Under the pieces are notes generated by a model that saw nothing but the letters and a program-made list of their open reading frames with translations, did not search any database and had not been told where the DNA came from. Made by a program: the position numbers and the translations under genes. This document shows positions 1 to 9,343 of a DNA stretch of 64,000 nucleotides, one piece after another; the stretch's first letter is position 1, and every line of letters starts with the position of its first letter. Source of the stretch: SKVR01 sp046291875 (GTDB lineage: Bacteria > Bacteroidota > Bacteroidia > Bacteroidales > UBA7960); the NCBI GenBank assembly GCA_046291875.1, contig JBKBSF010000002.1, positions 195,230 to 259,229 on the forward strand, in the 5' to 3' direction.

Positions 1-1435
1 TGTTGTTGAAAGCCTGGATAGACTCAAGATCCAGATGGTTGGTAGGATTATCCAGGATCATCACATTGGCATTGCGCACCATCATGCGGGCAATCATGCA
101 GCGCACCTTTTCGCCACCCGAAAGCACATTGGCTTTTTTGTATATCTCTTCGCCGGAGAAAAGCATCTTTCCGAGGAAACCCCTCAGATAAAGCTCTGTG
201 GTATCTTCGGTATATTGTGCCAGCCAGTCGACCAGGGTGAGATCGTTTGTAAAAAGATGATCGTATTCAAGCGGCAAATAGGCTTTCAGGATGGTTTGCC
301 CCCAGGTAAAGGAGCCACTGTCGGCCTCTTCATGTCCTTTTATGATGCGAAACAGGGCTGTCATGGCCCTTGTATCGCGAGAAAGAAAAGCTATTTTGTC
401 ATCTTTCTGTACTGAAAAACTCAGGTCTTTGAACAGCACCGATCCATTGAAACTCTTCGTTAACCCTTTTACTTCCAGTATATGATTGCCTGGCTCGCGC
501 TCCGGGGTAAAAATAATTCCGGGATAGCGGCGTGTTGAAGGTTTAATTTCTTCATAGTTAAGCTTCTCCAGCATCTTTTTACGACTGGTAGTTTGACGCG
601 ATTTGGAAGCATTGGCACTGAACCTGGCAATAAACTCCTGCAGCTCCTTTTTTCGCTCCTCCGCTTTCTTGTTTTGGCTCATTTGCTGACGCAGTGCCAG
701 CTGGCTCGACTCGTACCAGAATGTGTAATTGCCTGAGAAAAGCTGTATTTTATTAAAGTCGATATCTACAATATGAGTGCAAATAGAATCCAGGAAATGT
801 CTGTCGTGTGAAACTACCAAAACAGTGTTTTCGAAATTGGCCAGGTAGTTTTCAAGCCAGTTTACGGTTTCCAGGTCGAGGTCGTTGGTGGGCTCATCGA
901 GCAAAAGGTTATCGGGTTTGCCAAAAAGAGCCTGGGCAAGCAGTACCTTTACTTTCTCCTTACCCTCCAGCTCACTCATGAGCTTTTGATGCAGGTGTTC
1001 TTTTATGCCCAGTCCGCTTAGCAAACTGGCAGCATCGCTCTCAGCATTCCAGCCATCCATATCGGCAAACTGGGCTTCCAGGTCTGAGGCCCTGATGCCA
1101 TCAGCTTCGGTAAACTCGGCTTTGGCGTAGATGGAGTCTTTCTCGTTCATTACTTCCCACAGTTGGGTATGCCCCATCAATACTGTAGTAAGTACAGTGC
1201 AATCGTTGTACTGAGAGTGGTTCTGGCGCAAAACCGACATGCGCTCTCCGGCGCCCATTTGCACCGAGCCTCTGGAGAAGTCGATATCGCCGCTAAGCAT
1301 TTTCAGAAAAGTAGATTTACCCGCACCATTGGCACCGATAATCCCATAGCAATTGCCTGGGGTGAACTTGAGGTTTACGTCCTGAAAAAGCACACGCTTC
1401 CCGAATTGAATACCCAGGTTGGAAACAGAAATCAT
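1..1435 (-). CDS. ABC-F family ATPase (YbiT/EttA-like), 3' end cut by window edge
   Basis: The reading frame starts at the ATG at 1435-1433 and runs off the left edge after 478 codons. It encodes a soluble twin-nucleotide-binding-domain protein of the ABC-F class, which act on ribosomes rather than as transporters. NBD1 has Walker A GANGAGKST (residues 34-42), an LxGxEK-type signature region (SELEGKEKVKV) and Walker B LLLDEPTNDLDLE. A basic linker follows, ending near KPSTRRYPGIIFTPE. NBD2 has the signature LSGGEKVR and Walker B VMILDNPTNHLDLES, but its Walker A position reads LSRDTRAMT with no GxxGxGKS/T. From memory, this degenerate second P-loop occurs in other Bacteroidota homologues, so I read it as a lineage trait rather than damage. 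No membrane segments are present. Likely a translation factor; a resistance-type ABC-F role is less likely. Confidence 0.93.
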   Translation of the reverse strand, partial: MISVSNLGIQFGKRVLFQDVNLKFTPGNCYGIIGANGAGKSTFLKMLSGDIDFSRGSVQMGAGERMSVLRQNHSQYNDCTVLTTVLMGHTQLWEVMNEKDSIYAKAEFTEADGIRASDLEAQFADMDGWNAESDAASLLSGLGIKEHLHQKLMSELEGKEKVKVLLAQALFGKPDNLLLDEPTNDLDLETVNWLENYLANFENTVLVVSHDRHFLDSICTHIVDIDFNKIQLFSGNYTFWYESSQLALRQQMSQNKKAEERKKELQEFIARFSANASKSRQTTSRKKMLEKLNYEEIKPSTRRYPGIIFTPEREPGNHILEVKGLTKSFNGSVLFKDLSFSVQKDDKIAFLSRDTRAMTALFRIIKGHEEADSGSFTWGQTILKAYLPLEYDHLFTNDLTLVDWLAQYTEDTTELYLRGFLGKMLFSGEEIYKKANVLSGGEKVRCMIARMMVRNANVMILDNPTNHLDLESIQAFNN

Positions 1436-1488
1436 AATCTATTGGAGTGAATTGGAATAAAGAAAATTGTCTATTTTGAAAGGAGGTG

Positions 1489-1496
1489 CAAAAGTA
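1489..1496 (-). promoter_or_regulatory. -7 promoter element for the ABC-F gene
   Basis: The minus strand reads TACTTTTG, a match to the Bacteroidota -7 element TAnnTTTG. It lies about 54 bases upstream of the ABC-F start codon. A TTTT stretch lies about 20 bases further upstream, where TTTG is expected. Predicted transcription start is near 1483. Confidence 0.4.
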
Positions 1497-1606
1497 CGGC
1501 TTTTATCGGTGTAAAAAAACTGCTTTGCATTTAATAACATGATCACGCCACCCGTTGTGGCAAAACACCAAAGCCTGCATTACTACCTGTTAAACCTTCC
1601 GGAGGC

Positions 1607-2275
1607 TTACACCCACCACAATACACCCGCTACCACCAGAGGAACACTCAGGTTGTCGAACCCTTTTTCGCTCACTGCCTCTGCCAGGGGAGCCACCATG
1701 GCAACCAACACCGACACAATGAGCAGGTCCTTTCCTGTAGTATGAAAAAACCACAATACCCAAATTGAGATCATCCAGGCCGAGAGAAAAAACACCGATG
1801 AACCCAGCAGCGTTTTATCGAAAGTATACCCCAGCAAAGATATCTTTCGGGTTCTGGATTGCCATGCAGTGCCGGCATATCCGGCCAGAGGATCGCTTAT
1901 ACCCACTATGAGCACCGGAAGGATGTACAATAACTCGTTTCCGGCATATCGTGCAAACCAGAAAAGGAAAAAGATTCCCACAGGGAGCAAATAGGTACCC
2001 GCAGTTCTTCGACCCACAGATTCAAGGGATCTTATTATCCCGAATTTGCGCCCCAGGAAAAAGATAACAAAGAAAACAACAGCAAGCCCCAGCACATACA
2101 GGTACGACTGGAAAGCCAGCAAAAACAGTAGACTCGAAAGTGTAGCCACGGCATGCGAAACTTTTCGCACATACTCAGAATTGAGCTTATACCTGCGGAA
2201 AACATACTCTCCAAACCCTATTACAAACAAATAGCTGACAAGAAAGAGAATGGCAAAAAACAACTGATGGTTCAT
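1607..2275 (-). CDS. Membrane CTP-dependent kinase/cytidylyltransferase family protein (dolichol/phytol-kinase-like)
   Basis: A 222-residue polytopic membrane protein with about six to seven hydrophobic helices filling almost its whole length. A conserved arginine/lysine/histidine patch (YVRKVSHA, residues 35-42), an acidic loop (GISDPLAGYAG) and the C-terminal motif EAVSEKGFDNLSVP are hallmarks of the SEC59/VTE5 branch, related to CdsA. Family members use CTP to phosphorylate a lipid alcohol (dolichol or phytol), or make CDP-lipids. At 222 residues it is closer to the phytol/polyprenol kinase branch than to CdsA, which is usually longer. The substrate cannot be told from sequence. It stands alone between the radical SAM gene and the ABC-F gene, with its own -7 element just upstream. 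Confidence 0.78.
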   Translation of the reverse strand: MNHQLFFAILFLVSYLFVIGFGEYVFRRYKLNSEYVRKVSHAVATLSSLLFLLAFQSYLYVLGLAVVFFVIFFLGRKFGIIRSLESVGRRTAGTYLLPVGIFFLFWFARYAGNELLYILPVLIVGISDPLAGYAGTAWQSRTRKISLLGYTFDKTLLGSSVFFLSAWMISIWVLWFFHTTGKDLLIVSVLVAMVAPLAEAVSEKGFDNLSVPLVVAGVLWWV

Positions 2276-2312
2276 GCTGAAGGTTTTAACAAACCCTTGA
2301 AGTTGGGCACCG

Positions 2313-2320
2313 CAAATATA
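2313..2320 (-). promoter_or_regulatory. -7 promoter element for the CTP-kinase-like gene
   Basis: The minus strand reads TATATTTG, matching TAnnTTTG, about 38 bases upstream of the start codon at 2275. A TTTG lies upstream at 2338-2335, but with only 14 bases between the elements, which is shorter than usual. Confidence 0.35.
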
Positions 2321-2373
2321 GTTTAGTTTTCCTGCAAAACTGGTTTAAAAGTTATGAGCGTTTGTGTCGGGTA

Positions 2374-3627
2374 TCAAAACAAACTCAACTGTACACCTGC
2401 ATTGGCAGAGGGTTTCACCAGTTTGCGCCTGAGCTGATCAGGATACATTCCGGAGAGTTTTTCGGGCAACTCACGACAGAGAATAAAATACCGTGCCCTG
2501 TTGAGGGCTACGCCCATTCTCTTGAGATGAAGAAAAGATACTGAACCAAATTTTCGATTGGCAACAATGAGCTTTGCCGATCGCACCCCAATGCCGGGTA
2601 TTCGCAAAATCATTTCGTAGGGAGCAGTATTGAGATCGATGGGAAAGAAGTGTGGATTGCGCAGGGCCCATGCCAGCTTGGGATCCATAGTAAGATCAAG
2701 CGACTGGTGCTGTGTATCAAGGATTTCGTCGTAACGAAACTGGTAGAAACGCATGAGCCAATCGGCCTGATAAAGGCGGTTCTCGCGCACCAGTGGAGGC
2801 TGTTTGAGGGCAGGCAAACGGTTGTCGGAATCGTTTACAGGCACATAACCCGAGAAATAAACCCGTTTGAGTCCCTGCTCCTGGTAAAGACCTGAAGCCA
2901 GACGCAGAATATCGAGGTCGCGTTCGGGGCTGGCACCTACAATGAGCTGTGTGCTTTGCCCTGCGGGTACAAACCGTGGCGATTTGCGGAATTTCCGCCG
3001 TTCTTCTTTGTTGCTGAGTATCTCACCATGGATTTGCTGCATGGGAGTGAGCACACTGGTAAAGTTCTTTTCCGGAGCCAGCAACTTCAAACTGGGCTCC
3101 GAAGGTATCTCAATATTTACGCTCAAACGATCGGCATACAACCCCGCTTCTCTTATCAATGCTTCACTGGCTCCGGGAATTGCCTTAAGGTGGATATACC
3201 CATTAAACCCATGCTCGTTGCGCAATACACGGGCTATGGCGGTAAGCCGCTCCATGGTATAATCTGCACTCACCATTACACCCGAACTCAGAAAAAGCCC
3301 TTCGATATAATTACGCCGATAGAAACTAATGGTAAGATCGACCATCTCTTCCACCGTAAAACTTGCCCTGGGAACATCGTTGGATTTGCGGTTAACGCAA
3401 TAGGCACAATCGTAAATACAAACATTCGAGAACAGTATTTTCAGAAGTGAAATGCATCGTCCATCTTCAGTAAAAGAATGACAAACACCCGATTTGGCAG
3501 CAGTGCCCAAACCCCCTTTGGTGTTGGCACGGCGGCTCCCGCTCGAAGAGCAGGAAACATCGTACTTGGCGGCATCGGCAAGAACTTCTATCTTATGCAG
3601 CAGTTTTTCTCTCATGGCAGTTGGCAC
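2374..3627 (-). CDS. Radical SAM protein of the DNA modification/repair-associated family (UDG-linked type)
   Basis: A 417-residue protein with the radical SAM cluster motif CxxxCxxC at C70, C74 and C77 (CIYDCAYC). A helix-hairpin-helix-like DNA-binding motif (RIPGIGVRSAKLIV) lies near residue 345. This architecture fits the family annotated as putative DNA modification/repair radical SAM protein, which in many genomes is encoded beside a uracil-DNA-glycosylase-like partner. No partner is present here: the next gene downstream is a membrane kinase. The last five residues are QLSLF, an exact match to the bacterial beta-sliding-clamp binding consensus QL(S/D)LF. A chemical substrate has not been established for the family to my knowledge. 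The start at 3627 is the first ATG; an internal Met at residue 5 is an alternative. Confidence 0.88.
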   Translation of the reverse strand: MPTAMREKLLHKIEVLADAAKYDVSCSSSGSRRANTKGGLGTAAKSGVCHSFTEDGRCISLLKILFSNVCIYDCAYCVNRKSNDVPRASFTVEEMVDLTISFYRRNYIEGLFLSSGVMVSADYTMERLTAIARVLRNEHGFNGYIHLKAIPGASEALIREAGLYADRLSVNIEIPSEPSLKLLAPEKNFTSVLTPMQQIHGEILSNKEERRKFRKSPRFVPAGQSTQLIVGASPERDLDILRLASGLYQEQGLKRVYFSGYVPVNDSDNRLPALKQPPLVRENRLYQADWLMRFYQFRYDEILDTQHQSLDLTMDPKLAWALRNPHFFPIDLNTAPYEMILRIPGIGVRSAKLIVANRKFGSVSFLHLKRMGVALNRARYFILCRELPEKLSGMYPDQLRRKLVKPSANAGVQLSLF

Positions 3628-3954
3628 CTGAATAACACCGAACCCTTGATCGTCTTACAAACAAATCAACACCACACAATGTAATCAAAATAACAAACTC
3701 CATTGCGAATAATTCTGATTTTTTCTGCTGATAACATCCCTACTGCATGATACGCCCAAATACAGTTTAGAAAATTCAGGCCAACAATATCGCCCCAAAT
3801 CTCCCCAATATGATTAGTTTTGTGTGATGGGAAGCAAGACTCTTCAAAACTTCAATCATGAATACTCACAAATCCTGTTCTTCATGAAAGACGTGAAACA
3901 ACCCACCCTCCTTCCTGAGCAGATCTAAAAACTAACACATAAAACCCTTGTAAG
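3628..3954. other. Intergenic region, divergent
   Basis: Between the divergent radical SAM and lipoprotein genes. The only signal I can point to is TAGTTTTG at 3815-3822 (plus strand), a -7-like match without a clear -33 partner, 132 bases before the lipoprotein start. No RNA gene or convincing small gene seen. Confidence 0.4.
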
Positions 3955-4560
3955 ATGAAGTATAGTATTTTGCTGATTAGTGCCACGGCTTTGTTTTTTT
4001 TCGCATGTGGACCACGCCAGGAGCAGGCTTCGCACATTCACGATCCTGAAGTAGCTGCCGCTTTGTTTACTTTTGAGCACGACATGTCGGCTGCATTTTT
4101 CGAAAATCTCAAAACCCTTTGTGGCAAATCTTTTGCCGGCCGCCAGGTTTACGCTCAGGAAGGCAGGGAGAGCTGGGCTGACCGCAACATGGTAATGTAC
4201 GTAACCCGATGCGATGAGGAGGCTATATATGTGCCTTTTCACATGGATGAAGACCAATCGCGCACCTGGATGTTTCTCAATGAGGAGGGAAGACTTCGCT
4301 TTCGCCACGATCACAGGCATCCTGATGGCACACCCGAAGATTTAACTCTTTACGGAGGATATGCCGACACAGAACAGGGAACACCCTTCAGGCAGGTTTT
4401 TCCGGCAGATGAGTATACCATCGAAATCCATCCGCGCTCGGTAAACAGCTATTGGGTGGTGGAACTCAAGGAGGAGATGCGCGTTTTCAGCTATAGCCTG
4501 TACAGCAACGATGCTCTTCTGTTTGAAGCCCATTTCGATCTTACCCAGCCTCTAGAGTGA
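3955..4560 (+). CDS. Lipoprotein of unknown function
   Basis: A 201-residue protein with a type II signal peptide: a hydrophobic stretch ending in the lipobox FFAC (Cys18), so likely anchored in the outer membrane facing the periplasm. The mature part has no repeats or further membrane segments. Notable stretches are FENLKTLCGKSFAGR early and RHDHRHPDGTPEDLTLYGG in the middle. I associate these loosely with a widespread uncharacterised family of secreted proteins from Gammaproteobacteria and Bacteroidota, but I cannot assign a function. Its stop overlaps the stop of the convergent TonB receptor gene by 9 bases, so no terminator fits between them. Confidence 0.85.
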   Translation: MKYSILLISATALFFFACGPRQEQASHIHDPEVAAALFTFEHDMSAAFFENLKTLCGKSFAGRQVYAQEGRESWADRNMVMYVTRCDEEAIYVPFHMDEDQSRTWMFLNEEGRLRFRHDHRHPDGTPEDLTLYGGYADTEQGTPFRQVFPADEYTIEIHPRSVNSYWVVELKEEMRVFSYSLYSNDALLFEAHFDLTQPLE

Positions 4561-6669
4561 GTGAATTCCCACCCGAAGGCCAGCTGTAAAATGACGTGGC
4601 AAACCGGGATAGTAATACCGGGGGGCTGCACTCCCAAAGGTGGGAGCATTTACAAGTACCATGGAGGCATAATGCTTGTCAAAAACATTATTCAGGCGCA
4701 GAAACACATCCAAATCCCATCTGGACTTGAAAGAATTCCGGTATCCCAGGCTTAGGTCTGAAAGGGAATAGGGTCGTGTTTGCCGGCTGTTGGCATCATT
4801 CATCTGCATTCGTCCTACCCTTCTGAAGGTCACACTGCCATACAAGCCCGCACCAGACTGCGCGAAAAGAGAGGCAAAAAACACCTGCTGAGGCACCCCC
4901 GGGATGGTATTGCCGGAGAAATTGTTATCGCGATCGATAAAATCGGTGAAGCGAAAATGGTTCAGGGCATAATTGGAGCGCACCGACAGCTCAGTCAATT
5001 GCCATGCACCCGCTGCCGGATTTTGCCACCAGACATGGTGCAATTCGGCCTCCAGGCCCTGGTGCAGCGAAGCCCCTGCATTTTTGCCTACCCATGCATC
5101 CTCCCCTACCCGCTCAGCCACCAGCAGATCCTGCACCCACATACGATAGAGGCTCACATCAAAAAAAAGCCTCCCTGCCAGATACTTGCCGCGAGTTCCC
5201 GCTTCCAGGTTCCAGCTTCTCTCGGGCTTAATATCAGGGTTCACATACCCCTCAGGGGTAAGCGTTTCTGCCAGCGAGGGAGGTGAGAAACCATGACTGA
5301 AACTCATGTACAGAGACTGGTTGTTGTTGAAAAGATGCGACATGCTAACCCGCGGCGAAACTATCAATCCGTAATCGTAAATGCCTGAACGGTCTTCTGC
5401 TCCGGAGTGAAACAAATCCTGGTAGTCTCTCTGGGTAAAATTCACATTCAACCCGACGGAGAAATTCCATTGCCTCATTACGGCATCGGTCTGCAGAAAG
5501 ACATTCGCCGCAGCTACCTCTTCCCGGTTATCGCTGAACTGATCTCCCTGCACACCTTCCCCGCCGGGATTACGGAAATTGCTGTAGGAATAATTTTCTC
5601 TGAAAAACTCTCCTCCACCCAGCACATCAAGTTGAACCATGCCCATTTGCTGGCTCCGCTTTATGCTGGTTCTTACACCCAGTGTAAAGCGTTCTTCGTA
5701 AAACACATCAAAAGGGCGCATCTCCTTTTCGTCGTGCCAAATACTGAACAAGGCCAGATCTCCCTCCCATTGCTGAGAGAAGACATGTGTGGCCGACAGA
5801 CCAGCCATGAGCCTAAGAGCATCTTCATACCCCCGGGTCTTGAGCCAGTTGGCTGCTGCAGCCTGAGGATTCTGAACAAAGGTGGTACTATCTATGGAGC
5901 TGGGGATATGCGATTTGAGCCCGGAAAAGGAGATCAAACCCAGCAGATGGGTTTGCTCATTTACACTATATTGACTTACAGTGGTAATAGCATCGCGCTG
6001 GTATTCATTATTCTGGCGATACCCCTGGCTCTGGGTGTGGCTGTATGCAATGCTGGCAGCCCACTGCCCGTTGTTGAAATCTGCAAGGGCCGTATTTCTG
6101 AACAGCCCCCACGAGCCAGCCTGCATAGAATTACTGAAGCCCGTAGCACGAACACCAGGCTTACGCACATTCAACTTAATGGTGCCGCCCAGGCCGGCTC
6201 CATAAACACTGGTGGCAGGCCCTTTTATTATTTCCATATTCTCAACAATAGCGGGGTCAATATCCTCCAGAAAGCTCACTCCTGAGGTATTGGTAAGGGG
6301 GATATTTTGAAAATAGACCCTGATCTTTCCTGTAGCATAGGGTTGTCGTGCACCAATACCTCTAATGGTAACACGGCTGGTATTGGTGGCACCGTTGTGG
6401 GCAAACACTCCCGGGGCATGGTCCAGAACTGGCAGCAGGTTGAAGGAGGGTCGCTCTCTCTGAAGGAGCAAACTCCCAAGAGAAGAAACAGACCCAGGAA
6501 CTTCAAGCAGACTCTGCGGACGATTGAAAGCCGTTACTACCACTTCTTCCAAATTCACTACCAGTGTATCAGAAACCCCCTCCTGGGGTACACTGGCCTG
6601 AAGCATTCGGGGATGTGCACAGTAGACTAAAAACAATGCCGAAAAGAGAAAAATTCTATTCTTTGTCAT
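4552..6669 (-). CDS. TonB-dependent outer-membrane receptor
   Basis: A 705-residue protein with a signal peptide (cleaved around residue 25) and a TonB-box-like EEVVVTA near residue 42. The plug domain spans about 50-170 (TIRGIGARQPYATGKIRVYF, then VENMEIIKGPATSVYGAGLGGTI), and the remainder is a 22-strand-type barrel ending in a C-terminal aromatic-rich strand. It imports a scarce ligand using proton-motive force via TonB/ExbBD. It lacks the N-terminal CarboxypepD_reg domain of SusC proteins and has no SusD partner, so a siderophore, metal chelate or cofactor is more likely than a glycan. No Fur box or cobalamin riboswitch is evident upstream. The stop overlaps the convergent lipoprotein gene. 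Confidence 0.93.
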   Translation of the reverse strand: MTKNRIFLFSALFLVYCAHPRMLQASVPQEGVSDTLVVNLEEVVVTAFNRPQSLLEVPGSVSSLGSLLLQRERPSFNLLPVLDHAPGVFAHNGATNTSRVTIRGIGARQPYATGKIRVYFQNIPLTNTSGVSFLEDIDPAIVENMEIIKGPATSVYGAGLGGTIKLNVRKPGVRATGFSNSMQAGSWGLFRNTALADFNNGQWAASIAYSHTQSQGYRQNNEYQRDAITTVSQYSVNEQTHLLGLISFSGLKSHIPSSIDSTTFVQNPQAAAANWLKTRGYEDALRLMAGLSATHVFSQQWEGDLALFSIWHDEKEMRPFDVFYEERFTLGVRTSIKRSQQMGMVQLDVLGGGEFFRENYSYSNFRNPGGEGVQGDQFSDNREEVAAANVFLQTDAVMRQWNFSVGLNVNFTQRDYQDLFHSGAEDRSGIYDYGLIVSPRVSMSHLFNNNQSLYMSFSHGFSPPSLAETLTPEGYVNPDIKPERSWNLEAGTRGKYLAGRLFFDVSLYRMWVQDLLVAERVGEDAWVGKNAGASLHQGLEAELHHVWWQNPAAGAWQLTELSVRSNYALNHFRFTDFIDRDNNFSGNTIPGVPQQVFFASLFAQSGAGLYGSVTFRRVGRMQMNDANSRQTRPYSLSDLSLGYRNSFKSRWDLDVFLRLNNVFDKHYASMVLVNAPTFGSAAPRYYYPGLPRHFTAGLRVGIHSL

Positions 6670-7079
6670 CTGTTTATAATTTGATTTTAGCGGTCAGAGG
6701 GAACTGGCCAATAATACCCTGACAGCATGCTTTGCGAGGCTGCGAATTATAATCATCCGCTTGTGTGTCAATTTTTTTGTCATGGCTCGTTTCATAGAAA
6801 TCATCAAATACTTTGTTTGATAAACAGCTATGGGTCTTGGTGGTTCAATACAGGTTACTTCTTGAATGGTTTGTGTTTCTTAATCCCTTCAATTCAAAAG
6901 AATACTGATTTCACCAATCACTGTTATTATAAAACCCATGCAATAATCCAGGTGGCAAACTTGCGTAAAAAATGCAGCCTCTCAAATCCGTACAACCCTT
7001 ACTTTCTAATAGCCCTTATACTTTATTTTTACAATCACTTATTTTTGCAAGACGATAGTAGTGCGCTGAATATTGAATT
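6670..7079. other. Divergent intergenic region, AT-rich
   Basis: It separates the TonB receptor (minus) and the histidine kinase (plus). An imperfect inverted repeat at 6692-6723 (GGTCAGAGGG ... CCCTGAC) lies in the receptor leader. The rest is AT-rich with no convincing gene; an open frame at 6727-7104 lacks protein-like composition. Confidence 0.4.
7040..7047 (+). promoter_or_regulatory. -7 promoter element for the histidine kinase gene
   Basis: TATTTTTG matches TAnnTTTG and sits 33 bases before the kinase ATG, giving a short leader of about 25 bases. No clear TTTG at -33. Confidence 0.4.
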
Positions 7080-9242
7080 ATGGGGAAGATCATTCTTTTT
7101 ATAGTAGCAGCATTTTTCTGGCACACCTTTACTTTTGGAAGCCCTGAGCGTGAAGTTTTCTTCAGCGAGCTTAAAGCCATTTCCAACCACGATACCGACC
7201 AAAGGGCCGAGTTGCTCAACAAAATAGCTCTCACCTGGTTTCCTGCACATCTCGACAGTCTGATGTTATTTGCCCGGGAGGCTTATCAATTATCTCAATC
7301 CACCGGTAATACTGCACAGGAGGCAGAAGCTGCCAGGATCATCGGGGTTGGGCACTATGCTCTAAGCGACCTCGACAGTGCTCTTTTTTATTACCTGGAA
7401 GCTGAGCGACTTTTCCTGCTCGCCAATGTTAAAGGACTTGGTCTGGCCAGAAATTACAATAACCTGGCAGTGATCTACGACATCAGAGGTGATTATGAAA
7501 GAGCTCTTGAATACTATCTGAAATCTCTTGAGTTAAATACCGCATTGAATGACGACAGGGGGATAGCCTTCAACCTTATCAATATTGGACTTACTCAATA
7601 CAATATGGGCAGGTTGAGCCAGGCACTCGACAATTTAATGGAAGCACTCAGGATCAACCAGCAACGCAAGGACAATAATGGTATAGCACTGGCTCTTTAC
7701 AATATTGCTGTTATTTACAATGAGTTCAAAGAACATCGAAAGGCAATTGATTTTCATCGGCAAGCCCTTGAGATAAGGCTGAAAGAAGGTGATATGAGAT
7801 TGGCAACCAGCAGCTATGAAAATCTGGCGCGCATCTATACCCAGATAGGGGAAGTAGACTCAGCGTATTACTATTTTGACAAGTCCCTGAAACTGGCGCA
7901 GCAAATCGGCAATACCAGAGGAGAGGGGTTTGCTCTTGTTGCCTTTGCCAACTTCCTGCAAAGTCAGGGTGATACACAAAAGGCAATGGAATTCTTTCAA
8001 AAAGCACTGCCTATTGCACGCAATATGAATGACACCCATTTGCTTGTTAGCACTTTTAACGGTCTGGCAATGATTTCTTTGCATAGCCAACAAATCAATA
8101 AAGCGCATGAGTATGCCCGGCAAAGCCTCCAGATTGCCCGAAATGCTGACAACCTTCTGCTGCTTCGCAATACCCTGGGGATCCTGGCTGAGATACTCGA
8201 AAAGAAAGGGCAGTTTGCTGACGCATTGAGCTACCACAAAGAGTTTAAGCTTTTGTCAGACAGCATCAACAACTCCGAGGTAAGACGTCGCTCGGCCCGA
8301 ATTGACGCAGAATACGAGTACATGAAAAAGGAACAGAAACTCCGCCTGGCAACCCAGGAAAAAGATTTACTTCACCGAAACCGATTTCTCAGGCAGGTTT
8401 ATGTAAGCATGCTGGCTTTTTCTCTTGTTGCCTTTCTTTTGGTTATTCTGTTTTTGCGTATGCGAAGTCAGAAAAAACTTAAAGCAACCCTTGGTATTCT
8501 CAGAAACCAGAACCAGCAAATTATCCTTCAGAAATCACGTCTTGAAGAACAGGCAATGGCGCTGGAAAGTGCAAGTGAGACCAAGAGCAAGCTACTGAGT
8601 ATTATCGGGCATGATCTTCGCGGACCCCTTTCTTATGCTGCAGCAGCCCTCTCTCTGGCCGAAAACGATCCGGGCTTTCGAGACGAAAACCTCCCCAGGA
8701 TCAGGCAATCTCTCGAACGTTCCTATAGCCTTATGGAGAACCTGCTGGAATGGACTAAATTGCAAATGCTCAATCAGGGCAATGAGACAGAAGAGTTTTC
8801 GTTGGCTCAGTGCGCAGATCTGGTTTATCTGCATGTGTATTCGCAAGCCGACCAGAAACAGATAACTGTTGAAAACCGCATTGACCCTGCTTATAAAATA
8901 CGTACCGACAAAGGCATGGTAGAATTGATCTTGCGCAACCTGCTGTCCAACGCCGTCAAATTCTCTGCGCCTCAATCTGTGGTTGTAATTGACTGCACAA
9001 AGGGGAACAATGAGTTTATCATATCTGTTCACGATCAGGGTATTGGCATTTCTGAGAAAATGAAACAGAAACTCTTCAAAGAAAAAGTTACCAGTGCAAG
9101 TGGCACAGAGGAAGAGAAGGGTTCCGGACTGGGCTTGCTGTTTTCCCAGGAGTTGCTCGAGAAAAAAGGAGGAAAGATATGGGTAGAGACCCAGGAGGGT
9201 GTAGGAAGCACCTTCTTTTTCAGCCTGCCCTCTGGAAACTGA
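7080..9242 (+). CDS. TPR-containing sensor histidine kinase
   Basis: A 720-residue protein. A signal peptide (residues 1-20) is followed by about nine tetratricopeptide repeats (30-400; for example NNLAVIYDIRGDYERALEYY), placing the sensor in the periplasm. After a coiled coil comes one membrane helix (about 440-461), then the cytoplasmic kinase. The HisKA motif IIGHDLRGPLSY has phospho-acceptor His511, and the HATPase domain has the N-box LLSNAVKFS, G1 DQGIGIS and G2 GSGLGLLFS. No receiver domain is fused and no response regulator is adjacent, so it is an orphan kinase. It sits alone behind its own promoter; the following kelch/T9SS gene is 197 bases downstream. The TPR array suggests sensing through protein contacts rather than a small ligand. 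Confidence 0.93.
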   Translation: MGKIILFIVAAFFWHTFTFGSPEREVFFSELKAISNHDTDQRAELLNKIALTWFPAHLDSLMLFAREAYQLSQSTGNTAQEAEAARIIGVGHYALSDLDSALFYYLEAERLFLLANVKGLGLARNYNNLAVIYDIRGDYERALEYYLKSLELNTALNDDRGIAFNLINIGLTQYNMGRLSQALDNLMEALRINQQRKDNNGIALALYNIAVIYNEFKEHRKAIDFHRQALEIRLKEGDMRLATSSYENLARIYTQIGEVDSAYYYFDKSLKLAQQIGNTRGEGFALVAFANFLQSQGDTQKAMEFFQKALPIARNMNDTHLLVSTFNGLAMISLHSQQINKAHEYARQSLQIARNADNLLLLRNTLGILAEILEKKGQFADALSYHKEFKLLSDSINNSEVRRRSARIDAEYEYMKKEQKLRLATQEKDLLHRNRFLRQVYVSMLAFSLVAFLLVILFLRMRSQKKLKATLGILRNQNQQIILQKSRLEEQAMALESASETKSKLLSIIGHDLRGPLSYAAAALSLAENDPGFRDENLPRIRQSLERSYSLMENLLEWTKLQMLNQGNETEEFSLAQCADLVYLHVYSQADQKQITVENRIDPAYKIRTDKGMVELILRNLLSNAVKFSAPQSVVVIDCTKGNNEFIISVHDQGIGISEKMKQKLFKEKVTSASGTEEEKGSGLGLLFSQELLEKKGGKIWVETQEGVGSTFFFSLPSGN

Positions 9243-9335
9243 GAGATCCTGAACGATACAGGTCTTTTTGCCCCACAGAAAACCCCTGCTTTTCTGGTTT
9301 GCTGATCCGAAAAACACCCCTTGCAAACACATAGA

Positions 9336-9343
9336 TAGTTTTG
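9336..9343 (+). promoter_or_regulatory. -7 promoter element for the kelch/T9SS gene
   Basis: TAGTTTTG matches TAnnTTTG about 100 bases before the chosen start at 9440. The leader holds two near-copies of CCTGCAAAGCA (about 9380-9410). No good -33 element at the right distance. Confidence 0.35.

Noticed and set aside
5407..6285. Plus-strand open frame of 292 codons opposite the TonB receptor
   Set aside because: The receptor plug and barrel motifs are unambiguous on the minus strand; the opposite frame is compositional shadow.
6692..6723. Cobalamin or other riboswitch in the TonB receptor leader
   Set aside because: Only a short imperfect hairpin is present; the leader is too small for a known riboswitch and lacks the conserved boxes.
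6727..7104. Open frame between receptor and kinase
   Set aside because: AT-rich intergenic sequence, overlaps the kinase start and contains its likely promoter; the translation is not protein-like.
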